Assembly (NCBI RefSeq): GCF_001644015.1
Contig: NZ_LUUI01000083.1
Location: 1-37,546, forward strand
Reading direction: 5' to 3'
Length of the DNA stretch: 37,546 nucleotides
DNA from: Methylomonas lenta
GTDB lineage: Bacteria; Pseudomonadota; Gammaproteobacteria; Methylococcales; Methylomonadaceae
This document shows, piece by piece, positions 1-8,072 of the stretch. The stretch's first letter is position 1, and each line of letters opens with the position of its first letter. Position numbers and translations under genes: made by a program. Below the pieces are notes generated by a model, which searched no databases, was not told the DNA's origin, and saw nothing but the letters and a program-made list of their open reading frames with translations.

Positions 1-6
1 CTTAAC

Positions 7-756
7 TTAATGGCAGTGGCCAATGCCCGTGGCAAAAGCCGCGCTTTGGCCGCCGAGATGAATCAGGCTGGAACGTTCATGCAGTACGGGAATAAGGTCG
101 GAAGCAGCAATGTAGATAAAGCCGCCGGCGGCAATCGGCAGTAACACGATCAAGGACGATTCGGCGACCTGGCTGAGCAGCAAGGTAAAAATCGCCCCCG
201 GCAATACTGTCAGCGAACAATAAAAGTTGTAGAGCACGGCTTGCCGGGGCGTAAAGCCGCCGCGCAGCAAAGCGCCGACGTCGCCCAACTCCTGGGGGAT
301 TTCGTGAGTAATGATGGCCAGCGTAGTCGTCAGCCCCACCAGCGGATCAGCCAGAAAACTACCCGCAATCAGGATGCCGTCGACAAAGTTGTGCATGGCG
401 TCGCCAATCAGATTCATTTTCGCCAAAGGCAAAATGTGATCGGCCGTTGGGCGGGTATCGACATTGTGGTCGTGGCGCCAGCGCACGCCCTTTTCCAAAA
501 CGAAAAAGACAAACATGCCGATCAACACCGTCAGACAGACCTCGCTGACCGCGCCATGGCGCTGAATGGCGTCGGGAATTAAATGAATAAAGGCATCGCC
601 CAGCAGGACTCCGACAGCCAAGGCCACCAGATTGGGTACCAGCCACTTTAAGGTCTCTGGTTTTAGCCAGAGCGCAATCGCACTCGACAGCGAGCACAAG
701 CTGACGGCAAGACAGGCCGTAATGATGCCGGCTATGGTCGTTAATGCGATTGTCAT
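7..756 (-). CDS. ZIP-family metal (probably zinc) permease
   Basis: Inner-membrane transporter of 249 residues, the usual size of bacterial ZIP proteins such as ZupT, which bring zinc and other divalent metals into the cytoplasm. Several hydrophobic segments are visible, and the two ZIP signature helices are intact: HNFVDG near residue 122 and HEIPQELGD near residue 150, whose His, Asp and Glu line the metal site. A histidine stretch (RWRHDHNVD) precedes them in the cytoplasmic loop, and the C-terminus ends GHCH. The ATG overlaps the stop of the upstream small membrane protein (ATGA), so the two are probably translationally coupled. Its place at the end of a zur/znuD/zigA cluster argues for zinc as substrate; that is inference, since ZIP proteins vary in specificity. 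What lies downstream is outside the window. Confidence 0.9.
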   Translation of the reverse strand: MTIALTTIAGIITACLAVSLCSLSSAIALWLKPETLKWLVPNLVALAVGVLLGDAFIHLIPDAIQRHGAVSEVCLTVLIGMFVFFVLEKGVRWRHDHNVDTRPTADHILPLAKMNLIGDAMHNFVDGILIAGSFLADPLVGLTTTLAIITHEIPQELGDVGALLRGGFTPRQAVLYNFYCSLTVLPGAIFTLLLSQVAESSLIVLLPIAAGGFIYIAASDLIPVLHERSSLIHLGGQSAAFATGIGHCH

Positions 757-998
757 GTTCGGTTGATGTTCGGGCTTTTTATGGAACGGTATTCATGGTG
801 CGAGCTGTAGATAAACGTGGCGATTTTGTTGGGTAATAAGTGCGTGGCGAAGTGCGCCAGCATGAAACCCAGCACCACCACAAATACCGTGGACAAGGCG
901 CGTTTGTGAATTTGATTGCTTAATAGCGGCACCACAATCAATAGAATCGCTAGCAACTCAATGCCGATGATATGTAAGTAGGTATCGATGTTATTCAT
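753..998 (-). CDS. Small two-helix membrane protein coupled to the ZIP permease
   Basis: An 81-residue protein I do not recognise. It has two predicted membrane helices (about residues 8-27 and 34-52) and histidines placed around them: HIIG, QIHKR, LAHFATHLLPN, and SSHHE near the C-terminus. I chose the ATG at 998 because an AGG lies about 10 bases upstream. The open frame continues to 1046, but that extension contains a perfect hairpin and no good ribosome binding site. Its stop overlaps the ZIP start by four bases, which suggests the two are made together. A role as a ZIP partner or metal-handling subunit is only a guess from position and histidine content. Confidence 0.7.
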   Translation of the reverse strand: MNNIDTYLHIIGIELLAILLIVVPLLSNQIHKRALSTVFVVVLGFMLAHFATHLLPNKIATFIYSSHHEYRSIKSPNINRT

Positions 999-1035
999 AA
1001 ATGAACAGCCTGCACATAAACCTATCGAGGAAAGA

Positions 1036-1084
1036 TGCCGTCGCACTTCGACGGCAGTCAGTAGGTACTAATAGTGTATTAGTA
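1036..1084 (-). repeat. Two perfect inverted repeats in the leader of the small membrane protein/ZIP pair
   Basis: TGCCGTCG and CGACGGCA (1036-1043 and 1049-1056) form an 8-bp stem with a 5-base loop. TACTAATA and TATTAGTA (1066-1073 and 1077-1084) form a second 8-bp repeat with a 3-base spacer. Both lie between the PEP-CTERM gene and the small membrane protein gene. In the direction of transcription the first stem is followed only by ATCTTTCC, so it is a weak intrinsic terminator at best. The second is compact enough to be a protein-binding site, but it does not match the Zur-box half sites found elsewhere in the cluster. Confidence 0.55.
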
Positions 1085-1157
1085 GAACGGCAAGCGGTGC
1101 TATCCGCCAAAGCCACAATTGTCTAACTCAAACTTATTAGCCATTTTTCCATGGGAA

Positions 1158-1988
1158 TTAGGCAGTTAAAGCATTTGGTTTACGTCTTAAGCCAACCAAT
1201 CCAAGTAGACCCGAAGCAAACAGCCAAATCGCAGTCGGAACCGGTACTGGAACCGGAACGAAGTCGAAATAGAAACGTCCTGAGTTGATACTCGCGTCAT
1301 TTAACCCTACCAGTCGGAGTTCGGCACTATAGGTGCCCGTCGGTGTGTTGGATGCAGTCCAGAAGATAGGTGCGAACTCGTCAATTAGGTAACTATCAAG
1401 GCTGATGGTATTGCTATTGGCGAATAGGTTGATATTTTGCTGATCGCCAATGAACAGGCCGGGAGTAGCAGATATCAGTTGTAAGCCAATCGAGGTGGTT
1501 CCCAGTAAGGTCGACCAACGGTTGGCACTGCTATTGAAAAGAATTTGCTCTTCGCTACCCACCTCGTGACCGTCCAGGGTATCCACCCGAGCGAAGGTTA
1601 AGTTGCCGTACTCAGAAGGATTGTTTTGTGAAGTCAGTTTGCCGCTATATAAACTGCCTGATCCCCAATTTAACGCCAAGGGCGTTTCCAGAGAAGAAAT
1701 TTCTGGAAGACGGTTATTGCCATTAGTATCGATAACGGTGGGCGATGCCGCCAGGCTGCTATAAACATAAGTGCCCATGCCGTGATAATGGATACCGTGA
1801 TTAAATAGCAAGGTCAGCTTGTCGGCATTGGGATCGGCCAGTCCGGAATAAGTGCCGGAAGGTATGGTGGCCCTGCCGTCGACGCCAATGTAATAGCCAG
1901 CTAAATCGGAAGTGTGGGCGTAAGCCGAAGCCGACATGCCTAGCCCTAATGCCAATAAGGATAGAGAAATGGATTGTGTGATTTTCAT
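1158..1988 (-). CDS. PEP-CTERM-type exported protein, probably of the Zur-repressed All3515-like family
   Basis: A 276-residue exported protein. Residues 1-24 form a signal peptide ending ASAYA. The last 30 residues have the exosortase-sorting layout: a proline motif in the form VPVPT instead of PEP, a hydrophobic helix (AIWLFASGLLGLVGL) and a basic RRK tail. The body contains a histidine cluster at residues 64-69 (HGIHYHG), a plausible metal site. From memory, it resembles the cyanobacterial All3515-type PEP-CTERM proteins that are repressed by Zur; I could not confirm this by search. An AGGAG lies 11 bases before the ATG. It follows the zigA stop by 95 bases on the same strand, and no Zur box was found in that gap, so co-transcription with zigA is likely. 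Its function is unknown. Confidence 0.75.
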   Translation of the reverse strand: MKITQSISLSLLALGLGMSASAYAHTSDLAGYYIGVDGRATIPSGTYSGLADPNADKLTLLFNHGIHYHGMGTYVYSSLAASPTVIDTNGNNRLPEISSLETPLALNWGSGSLYSGKLTSQNNPSEYGNLTFARVDTLDGHEVGSEEQILFNSSANRWSTLLGTTSIGLQLISATPGLFIGDQQNINLFANSNTISLDSYLIDEFAPIFWTASNTPTGTYSAELRLVGLNDASINSGRFYFDFVPVPVPVPTAIWLFASGLLGLVGLRRKPNALTA

Positions 1989-2083
1989 TGAATTGATCTC
2001 CTAATGATCATGTAAATATTTAGCTCCAAATACACTTTGTAGGAGTAAATTCGGATCTAGGGTAATAGTTTGACTCTTGGCTT

Positions 2084-3373
2084 TCATTCCACGAACCAAA
2101 CTGGAAACTGGTCTTGGTAAGTACGCCAGACTAGCGGGCCGGCCGCCAATTCAGCGTCGGTTAGCAAGCAGGCGTCGAGTTCTCGGCTTACTGTCTCGGC
2201 ATCGACATTCTGGCCGATGAATACCAGTTCCTGACGGCAGTCGCCGAAAGGTTCCGCCCATTGTGATTGGATATCGTCTAGATATTCCGCCGGCCATTGG
2301 TCTTTGGGTACCGAGGCCCACCAACGCCCGGCAAGGCCATGATGCATGATGCCGCCTGCTTGCGACCAACTACCGGCATGCTCGGGACGTGAAGCCAGCC
2401 AGAAAAAGCCTTTGGAACGTAGCAAGGTGCCGTTATCCCATTCGCTCTCATGCAAGAGTTGATAAAAGCGTTGCGGGTGAAACGGTCTGCGGGCGCTGTA
2501 AACGAAACTGCTGATACCGTATTCCTCTGTTTCAGAAAACACTTCCTTGTGTTTTCCCCTGCGGGCGCTATTGCGTGCCAATTCGCTCCCGGCGAATTGG
2601 TCCGGCGTGTGTGCACCGCGCAACTCCTTCAGCCAACCGGCTGCCTGTTCGGCTTTTTCGAAATCGAACAGGCCTGTGTTCAATACTTTGCACAAGTCAA
2701 CTTGGCCCATGACTATCGGCACGATCTCCGCATCGGGATTCAGACTATGCAGGACGGCTCTCAAGTTGACCATTTCGTCGCTGGAAATCAAATCAATCTT
2801 GGAAATCAGGATGACATTGGCGAATTCGATTTGATCGACCAGCAAATCGGCGACGTTGCGTTCGTCGTCTTCGCCAAGGGCTTCGCCGGCTTCCTTAAGG
2901 CTCAATGCTTCCTGATAGTTGCGCATAAAGTTGACCGCATCGACCACTGTCACTAGCGTGTCTAGCCTGGCGATGTCTGACAGGCTGAAACCTTGCTCGT
3001 CTCGGAAGGTAAAGGTTTCGGCAATCGGTAAGGGTTCGGCGATACCGGTGGATTCGATCACCAGATAATCAAAGCGACCTTCCTTGGCCAAGTTGCCAAC
3101 CTCGATTAGCAAGTCCTCGCGTAGGGTGCAGCAGATACACCCATTGCTCATTTCGACCAGTTTTTCCTGGCCACGATTCAGTTGTACCTCGTTCTTGACT
3201 AGCGCGGCGTCAATATTGACTTCACTCATATCGTTGACGATCACCGCCACTCGTCGGTTGTCACGGTTGCTGAGAATATGCTTGAGCAAAGTGGTTTTAC
3301 CGGCACCCAGAAAACCGGACAGTACGGTGACAGGTAGCTTGCTGGCGAGAGGCTGATTTAAAGGCAATGTCAT
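2084..3373 (-). CDS. zigA: COG0523/CobW-family zinc metallochaperone GTPase (ZigA type)
   Basis: A G3E-family P-loop GTPase of 429 residues, thought to deliver zinc to client enzymes under zinc starvation. Visible are Walker [10 protein letters not shown] (residues 20-28), the metal-binding CICC motif at 79-82, a Walker B-like VIESTG, ISKID as the base-specificity loop, and a C-terminal CobW_C domain in the long ZigA/YciC form. The open frame begins at a TTG at 3394, but that codon lies inside a Zur-box-like operator. I use the ATG at 3373, which gives the family-typical N-terminus. No Shine-Dalgarno sequence precedes this ATG, and a TATAAC lies only six bases upstream, so the mRNA may be leaderless. 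The znuD gene lies upstream and the PEP-CTERM gene downstream. Confidence 0.88.
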   Translation of the reverse strand: MTLPLNQPLASKLPVTVLSGFLGAGKTTLLKHILSNRDNRRVAVIVNDMSEVNIDAALVKNEVQLNRGQEKLVEMSNGCICCTLREDLLIEVGNLAKEGRFDYLVIESTGIAEPLPIAETFTFRDEQGFSLSDIARLDTLVTVVDAVNFMRNYQEALSLKEAGEALGEDDERNVADLLVDQIEFANVILISKIDLISSDEMVNLRAVLHSLNPDAEIVPIVMGQVDLCKVLNTGLFDFEKAEQAAGWLKELRGAHTPDQFAGSELARNSARRGKHKEVFSETEEYGISSFVYSARRPFHPQRFYQLLHESEWDNGTLLRSKGFFWLASRPEHAGSWSQAGGIMHHGLAGRWWASVPKDQWPAEYLDDIQSQWAEPFGDCRQELVFIGQNVDAETVSRELDACLLTDAELAAGPLVWRTYQDQFPVWFVE

Positions 3374-3376
3374 AGT

Positions 3377-3395
3377 AATGTTATATTGTTGCAAT
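3377..3395 (-). promoter_or_regulatory. Zur-box-like operator overlapping the zigA promoter
   Basis: On the plus strand the site reads AATGTTATATTGTTGCAAT. It shares the core TGTTATAT-GTT-CA with the site before znuD and resembles the gammaproteobacterial Zur consensus (about 11 of 15 core positions against TGTTATAATATAACA, compared by eye). On the coding strand it contains TATAAC, a good -10 element, so Zur bound here would block RNA polymerase. The site ends four bases before the chosen zigA ATG. Confidence 0.7.
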
Positions 3396-3405
3396 AATAA
3401 GTGAT

Positions 3406-3438
3406 AAAAAAGACGCCATCGATCTTCGACTGCGTCTT
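3406..3438 (-). terminator. Rho-independent terminator of the znuD-like gene
   Basis: AAGACGC (3410-3416) pairs with GCGTCTT (3432-3438). The 15-base loop holds a second TCGA/TCGA stem, and in the minus direction the hairpin runs into six T residues (plus-strand A-run 3406-3411). It lies 16 bases after the receptor stop codon and directly abuts the zigA promoter region. Confidence 0.8.
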
Positions 3439-3453
3439 GATTTGTTGAGTAAC

Positions 3454-5490
3454 TTAATAACTCAGCCTAAATCCAATTTCCGCTCCGCGTCCGGCCTCGG
3501 GGGCAAAGTTTCGCAAGTACGAGGTCGAATTTCGAATATTTTGGTTCAGCAAGTTGTTGCCTTTGGCAAATACCATCAGTGTGGTGTCTTGATAGGCTTT
3601 AACCTGATAGTTAGTGCCCACATTGAACAGGAAATAGCCTGCCGTTGAGGTTTCAAATTCGCCAGCATAAGGTTGGTCTTCAGCACGTGTTAGTCGCAGA
3701 TAACTGGAGAGTTTGTCCCAGTTGTGATCCAGCTGAAAGCCGAAGCGTAGCGGCGGCATGCGCGGTACATCGCTGCCATTGACGAATTCGCCTCGGGTGT
3801 AGTCGCTAAATAAGGTTAAGTCCAGCAAGCCATAATGGTTTTCCATCATGGGTATGATTAGCTTGGCTTCGTAACCTTTGAAGATGGCGTTAGCTTGATC
3901 ACTAGTCAGCACCGGTACACAGTCGACCACGCAGGGGTTACCATCCTCATCGACGAATTCACCGTCACGTTGCTGATAGATGTAATCATTGGCCCAGTTG
4001 TGGAATAAATCAAATTCAGCCCGCAGCCAATCGGTTTTGAAGCGATAGCCCACATCCAGGTTATATGCAGTTTCTTCCTTTAGGTTAATATCGCCCACGT
4101 CATAACTGCGGGTGGCGTCGTGATAACCATTGGAGAGCAATTCTTGCACTTGCGGTGCTCTCGATGAGCGGGTGACTGCCAAATTGAGACTGTTGCGTTG
4201 ATCGAGTTTCCACAAGGCAGAGACGGAAGCACTAACCGGGGTATAACTCAGAGTGTCTAAATCAACAGGACGAATATCGGTTTGTTCGACGCGCGCACCC
4301 AGTTGATATGTCACGTCGCCAACATCAAAAGATTCCACAGCAAATACACCATAGCTGTTGATATCTGAGCGTGGCACTATGCTCTCACCGGTGTTCTTTT
4401 CTATAGCGTTAAAATCACTAGCCTGAGCCTGAAACCCCACCACACCTCGCAAGGGGCCTAGGTCATGGTGCTCGAATTCCATGCGGCCTTCATAGGATTG
4501 ATTGGTAAAATATGCCCCGGGTTCACCGTTTGCAATTTCGGTATGCTCATAGTCGGTATAACCCAGTCGAGTGCGCAGCGCTTTGCCCAGACCGAATGGA
4601 TTATCCAGCTGACTTTTAAAATCGTACTTATTTTGCCGCATGGCAATCTTCACTGTTTCTTCGCCAGTGCCATCCGGTGCGATACCGTAGTTGTTATTGA
4701 TATTATTGATAGCAGCGCCTACAAATCCATTATCACCGATCCAGGATAAACCGGCTGAGCCACTGATGGCCTCAGCGCCGGTGTTATTCAGATAACCATA
4801 GGGATTATCGACAACCTCTAGGGATGGGTTGGTGATGGCCACTTTGGCGGTATCAATACCGCGACCACCAATATCCATGTTGTCGCGGTGCCGGTAAAAA
4901 CCATCGAAGTGATAGGCGATATTACCCTGACCGCCTTCTACTTTCATGGCTGTGCTGGTTTCGTTGGACGTGGAATCAAAGCGTTGTTCCAACGCAGCAC
5001 CGACTAATTTATCGAACATTTTGTCCGGAATGCGGTTGTCGATGACATTAACGACACCACCCATGGCACCACTGCCATAAAGCAATGTTGCAGGACCGCG
5101 CAATACTTCAATACGCTCGGCCAGTAGAGGCTCAACACTGGTTGCATGATCAGGGCTGATGGCCGACGCATCGTTACTGCCGATACCGTTATTCAAAACT
5201 CGAACCCGGGGACCTGCCTGTCCGCGTATCACCGGCGTACCTACGCCAGGACCGAACGATTGACTGCTGATGCCTAACTCGTTTTTTAGCGTATCGCCGA
5301 TGCTGTGACCGGTTTTCATGCGCAATTCATCGTCGCTTAATACCGTCACCGGCACAGCGCTTTCGGATGCTTTCAACGCTAAAGGGGCTGTGACGATCAC
5401 AGGTTCAAGTTCGGAAGTGTCTTGTTCCCCCGCATGCACAGGTAAGACAATACTGCTCGAGACGGCCAATAAAATAGTTTTTTTATACAT
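3454..5490 (-). CDS. znuD: TonB-dependent outer-membrane receptor, ZnuD-like (zinc uptake)
   Basis: A 678-residue outer-membrane receptor. Residues 1-20 form a signal peptide ending VHA. A plug domain follows, with [52 protein letters not shown], then a long beta-barrel ending in aromatic Tyr (GFRLSY). The SPDHA and [12 protein letters not shown] segments are close to what I recall of Neisseria ZnuD and related zinc receptors. One extracellular loop carries two cysteines four residues apart (NPCVVDC), a probable disulfide. Energy would come from TonB-ExbBD, not encoded here. A Zur-box-like operator lies 28 bases upstream of the ATG. Zinc as substrate is inferred from the flanking zur and zigA; haem or another metal complex is the alternative. 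Confidence 0.85.
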   Translation of the reverse strand: MYKKTILLAVSSSIVLPVHAGEQDTSELEPVIVTAPLALKASESAVPVTVLSDDELRMKTGHSIGDTLKNELGISSQSFGPGVGTPVIRGQAGPRVRVLNNGIGSNDASAISPDHATSVEPLLAERIEVLRGPATLLYGSGAMGGVVNVIDNRIPDKMFDKLVGAALEQRFDSTSNETSTAMKVEGGQGNIAYHFDGFYRHRDNMDIGGRGIDTAKVAITNPSLEVVDNPYGYLNNTGAEAISGSAGLSWIGDNGFVGAAINNINNNYGIAPDGTGEETVKIAMRQNKYDFKSQLDNPFGLGKALRTRLGYTDYEHTEIANGEPGAYFTNQSYEGRMEFEHHDLGPLRGVVGFQAQASDFNAIEKNTGESIVPRSDINSYGVFAVESFDVGDVTYQLGARVEQTDIRPVDLDTLSYTPVSASVSALWKLDQRNSLNLAVTRSSRAPQVQELLSNGYHDATRSYDVGDINLKEETAYNLDVGYRFKTDWLRAEFDLFHNWANDYIYQQRDGEFVDEDGNPCVVDCVPVLTSDQANAIFKGYEAKLIIPMMENHYGLLDLTLFSDYTRGEFVNGSDVPRMPPLRFGFQLDHNWDKLSSYLRLTRAEDQPYAGEFETSTAGYFLFNVGTNYQVKAYQDTTLMVFAKGNNLLNQNIRNSTSYLRNFAPEAGRGAEIGFRLSY

Positions 5491-5517
5491 CGATGTTCCA
5501 AATCGTAATTGACTAAT

Positions 5518-5536
5518 AATGTTATATCGTTACATT
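5518..5536 (-). promoter_or_regulatory. Zur-box-like operator upstream of the znuD-like gene
   Basis: The site AATGTTATATCGTTACATT has outer arms AATGT/ACATT and shares its core with the zigA site. On the coding strand it contains TATAAC as a likely -10 about 30 bases before the ATG. The 38 bases around it align with the zigA promoter region almost without gaps, from GTCTTTTTTA to ATATAACATTA. Confidence 0.72.
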
Positions 5537-5583
5537 CGTAAGGGTAAAAAAGACGGTTGAATCTTTTATGTATACCAAGTCGG

Positions 5584-6102
5584 CTAGGTTTCGGTCGGTG
5601 CGCATCGACCACAAATACCATGAATTTCAATCGCTTTGCGTTGTATGGTAAATGATGCCTGTTCTAGTTCCTTGGCAATGGCTTCCATTACTCGTTCGCC
5701 GGGTCTTTCCTCAACTTCGTAGCATTTAACACAGGTCAGTAATAATTGCTCATGCCGCCGATCCGAAAAACTGCACCCAATGAAGGCATTCAGGCTTTCT
5801 ACTTTATGAATCAATCCTTGTTCCAATAAAAAATCCAATGCCCGATAAACCGTGGCAGGTTTGGCCGTTCCGGCCTTTGGCTTGATCCGATCTAGCAAAT
5901 CATAAGCCTTGACCGCTCGATGACTTTCCCAAATGAGCTCTAGTACCTCTCGACGAATGGGTGTAAAGCGTACTCCGCGTTGACTACATAATTGCTCTGC
6001 CGTGTGAATTGCTTTTTTACGGCAACCATTATGGTCATGTGTCGTCGAAGTATGTTTCAACTCATTCATTTCAGCTTGTTGCGTCATTGCGAAACTTGTC
6101 AT
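5584..6102 (-). CDS. zur: Zinc uptake regulator, Fur family
   Basis: A 172-residue Fur-family repressor that binds DNA when zinc-loaded. The winged-helix part contains RFTPIRREVLELI and the segment KPATVYRALDFLLEQGLIHKVES, which is close to E. coli Zur and distinguishes it from Fur and PerR. Two CxxC pairs (CVKC and CGRC) form the structural zinc site, and IEIHGICGRC near the end is Zur-like. The N-terminus (THDHNGC) is longer than in E. coli Zur. ATGs at codons 1, 6 and 12 are all possible and none has a clear ribosome binding site. The gene has its own promoter with an overlapping palindromic operator, implying autoregulation. It is first in the zinc island, divergent from nothing: everything around it is on the minus strand. 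Confidence 0.93.
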   Translation of the reverse strand: MTSFAMTQQAEMNELKHTSTTHDHNGCRKKAIHTAEQLCSQRGVRFTPIRREVLELIWESHRAVKAYDLLDRIKPKAGTAKPATVYRALDFLLEQGLIHKVESLNAFIGCSFSDRRHEQLLLTCVKCYEVEERPGERVMEAIAKELEQASFTIQRKAIEIHGICGRCAPTET

Positions 6103-6112
6103 TCAAGCAAAG

Positions 6113-6131
6113 AATGTTACTTTATAACATT
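6113..6131 (-). promoter_or_regulatory. Zur operator in front of zur (perfect AATGTTA-N5-TAACATT palindrome)
   Basis: The site AATGTTACTTTATAACATT has two perfect 7-bp inverted half sites separated by five bases, the best Zur-box match in the window. It covers the -10 hexamer of the zur promoter and ends 10 bases before the first ATG of zur, so autorepression is the simplest reading. Confidence 0.8.
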
Positions 6132-6149
6132 GTTTTCGTATAACGCCAA
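6121..6149 (-). promoter_or_regulatory. Sigma-70-type promoter of zur
   Basis: Read on the minus strand: TTGGCG (6144-6149), a 17-base spacer, then TATAAA (6121-6126). The expected start of transcription is near 6114, giving a leader of only about 11 bases if the first ATG of zur is used and about 45 bases if the third is used. Confidence 0.65.
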
Positions 6150-6442
6150 TATTTTTAACCCAACTTTGTCACCAATTGCTCTCTGAGTCATTGATATTCA
6201 GTTTTTTGGTTGTATTTCGTAAAAAAAGTTCTTTAAAATAAATAGCTTGGAGATTATTTTTATGTGGACGGTATCACCTAGCCCAATCAATGTAGCTATG
6301 AATCTATCGTACCGACTGTTTTGTAATTTTTAAAACGATAGTTTTAGAATTATTTATCGCAAATGGCGATATATAAAATTTCACACTAGCTTGTCCATAC
6401 TAGGTCTGGTCCGGGGCTGACCAAGCATGGTGTTATCTTGGT
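6150..6442. other. AT-rich intergenic stretch between zur and the porin gene
   Basis: I see no gene here. It holds a 7-bp inverted repeat CTATCGT/ACGATAG (6304-6310 and 6335-6341) and, near the porin stop, CCAAG...CTTGG followed by a GC-rich segment. No T-run marks a convincing terminator for the porin transcript entering from the right. Confidence 0.5.
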
Positions 6443-7972
6443 TTATTGATATTTTGGCTTGCCGTCGCCAAAAGCATTCAACGAGACCTCAACGTAAAAG
6501 AAGTTGCTGGGTTCGCTGGTAAATGGGCCGTTGGCGGTAGTGCCTTTGTCAAGCGACTCGGTGTAGTCAGCGGGCGTAAACCGGGCATAACTCAAGTCCC
6601 AATCGACATACGGATTAAGCTTATGCCGTAAGCGAATATCGAATTCATGTCCCAAATAGCTGCCGCTTCGACCGCTTCTGTCACGCAGGTTGGCCCGGTT
6701 CCAGCCGCCGGTTTCGCTTTCCAGCCAATAGGCGTTGTAACCCATGTCGATACGCACCTCTTTGTAAGGCGTAAACTCCAGTCGGGCTTTCGGGGCGTGG
6801 ATATTGTCCCAGGAGAAATAATCGTTGCGCGACCAGGGCTGGTTGAAGCCATAAAAAGTGTCCAAGCGCTGGTTGATGTTGTCGCTGGGGTTTTTATCGC
6901 CGGTGCCATAGCCGTAATACAAACTGGCACGCGGTTTCCAGTCATGATCGAAGCTGTAGCCTGCCTCCAGCGAGTAGGCCAGGGCATCATGTTGTTCCAT
7001 GACTTGTACCGATTTGCCGGCAACGGTTTTCGTGGCGCCTTTGCGGCCAAATTGCTTATTGATATTAGCGTCGGAATCAAAGCCGCTGTTGCCAAAGACT
7101 CCATAAACCCGCAACCCCGGCGCATAAATATCCTGATCATTCACCCGATTCAGCGCCACCGGGTTGTAAGGGTCGCCATTGACTTTGCGGCCCAGAAAGT
7201 AAGGCTGGATAGTGATGAAGTCAGACCATTGCTTCAAACTTAAGATGCCGCCATAAAACCAGCTGTTTTCATCCGGGCGGTCGAAAGCGTATTTCAAACG
7301 CTCAATGGGTTGTAAGGCGAAGGTATCCAAATCCCAGTTGTTCTGTTTTTTGCCGAAACGCAGCCGAAAACCTTCGAAGTTATTAGTGGTGTTGCGAAAC
7401 TGATTGTTGCCAATGAAGCGTCTATCCAATTGTTCGAAAGCCATCCTACCGGCCCGAATGCTGAGTGGCCTGTTATGGCCTAAAGCCTGATCGAAATACA
7501 ATTCAGCATAGCCCTGAATTAATTCAAACTCATTGATGTCGGCATCGGTGCGCTCGTAAATCCCGTTGTAACTGCGGGCATCTTCAAATTCCACCGCAAA
7601 ACGCAACGGGTCCAGAATATCTTTCACACCCAAGTAAGCGCGCGTGCGTAGTAACCAAAGGTTATCCGGATCATTACGATAGCTATTCAAGGTCGCCCCG
7701 CTGGTTGGATCATTGCGCCGGCGCAGATCGTTTTCCCGGTACTCATAACGGGTACGAAAATCCAGACCTACATCCAGCCATTCCACATCGCGGAATTGTT
7801 CAAACTGAGTTTTGCTTAGATTGCGTACATAAGCCGGTGGATCAGGATCCGGCTCGACACGATAGCCTTTGGTTTTGCGGTAATAGTCTTCGGCAGCGGC
7901 AAGCTGAGGTAATATCAGCAACGCGCTTGCTAGTCGGGTTTTGCTATTGAAGCTAAAAACATGCCGTTTCAT
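6443..7972 (-). CDS. Alginate-export-type outer-membrane beta-barrel protein
   Basis: A 509-residue outer-membrane protein. A signal peptide (about residues 1-27, ending LAAAE) is followed by alternating beta-strand sequence and repeated aromatic girdle residues. Stretches such as WLDVGLDFRTRYEYREND, RAGRMAFEQLDRRFIGN, NNFEGFRLRFG and SYARFTPADYT match the alginate-export (AlgE-like) family as I know it. In Pseudomonas the founding member exports alginate, but many family members in organisms without alginate genes are probably general porins, and no alginate synthesis gene lies nearby. A GGAG precedes the ATG by nine bases. The small DUF2292 gene lies 100 bases upstream on the same strand and may share the transcript. 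The substrate is unknown. Confidence 0.8.
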   Translation of the reverse strand: MKRHVFSFNSKTRLASALLILPQLAAAEDYYRKTKGYRVEPDPDPPAYVRNLSKTQFEQFRDVEWLDVGLDFRTRYEYRENDLRRRNDPTSGATLNSYRNDPDNLWLLRTRAYLGVKDILDPLRFAVEFEDARSYNGIYERTDADINEFELIQGYAELYFDQALGHNRPLSIRAGRMAFEQLDRRFIGNNQFRNTTNNFEGFRLRFGKKQNNWDLDTFALQPIERLKYAFDRPDENSWFYGGILSLKQWSDFITIQPYFLGRKVNGDPYNPVALNRVNDQDIYAPGLRVYGVFGNSGFDSDANINKQFGRKGATKTVAGKSVQVMEQHDALAYSLEAGYSFDHDWKPRASLYYGYGTGDKNPSDNINQRLDTFYGFNQPWSRNDYFSWDNIHAPKARLEFTPYKEVRIDMGYNAYWLESETGGWNRANLRDRSGRSGSYLGHEFDIRLRHKLNPYVDWDLSYARFTPADYTESLDKGTTANGPFTSEPSNFFYVEVSLNAFGDGKPKYQ

Positions 7973-8072
7973 GGCTGACGTCTCCAGTGAAAATTAAAGT
8001 AATTAAGGTTCTAATCACCCTAACTTCCGGTGGTCCGGTCAGCTTAGGCTTAAGTAATCAAGGCGAGTTTGC

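Noticed and set aside
1066-1084. Inverted repeat TACTAATA/TATTAGTA as a fourth Zur box
   Set aside because: Its half sites do not match the AATGTTA/TAACATT pattern of the three other sites.
3374-3394. TTG start giving zigA seven extra residues
   Set aside because: The codons lie within the Zur-box-like operator and the likely -10 element, and the ATG at 3373 gives the usual N-terminus.
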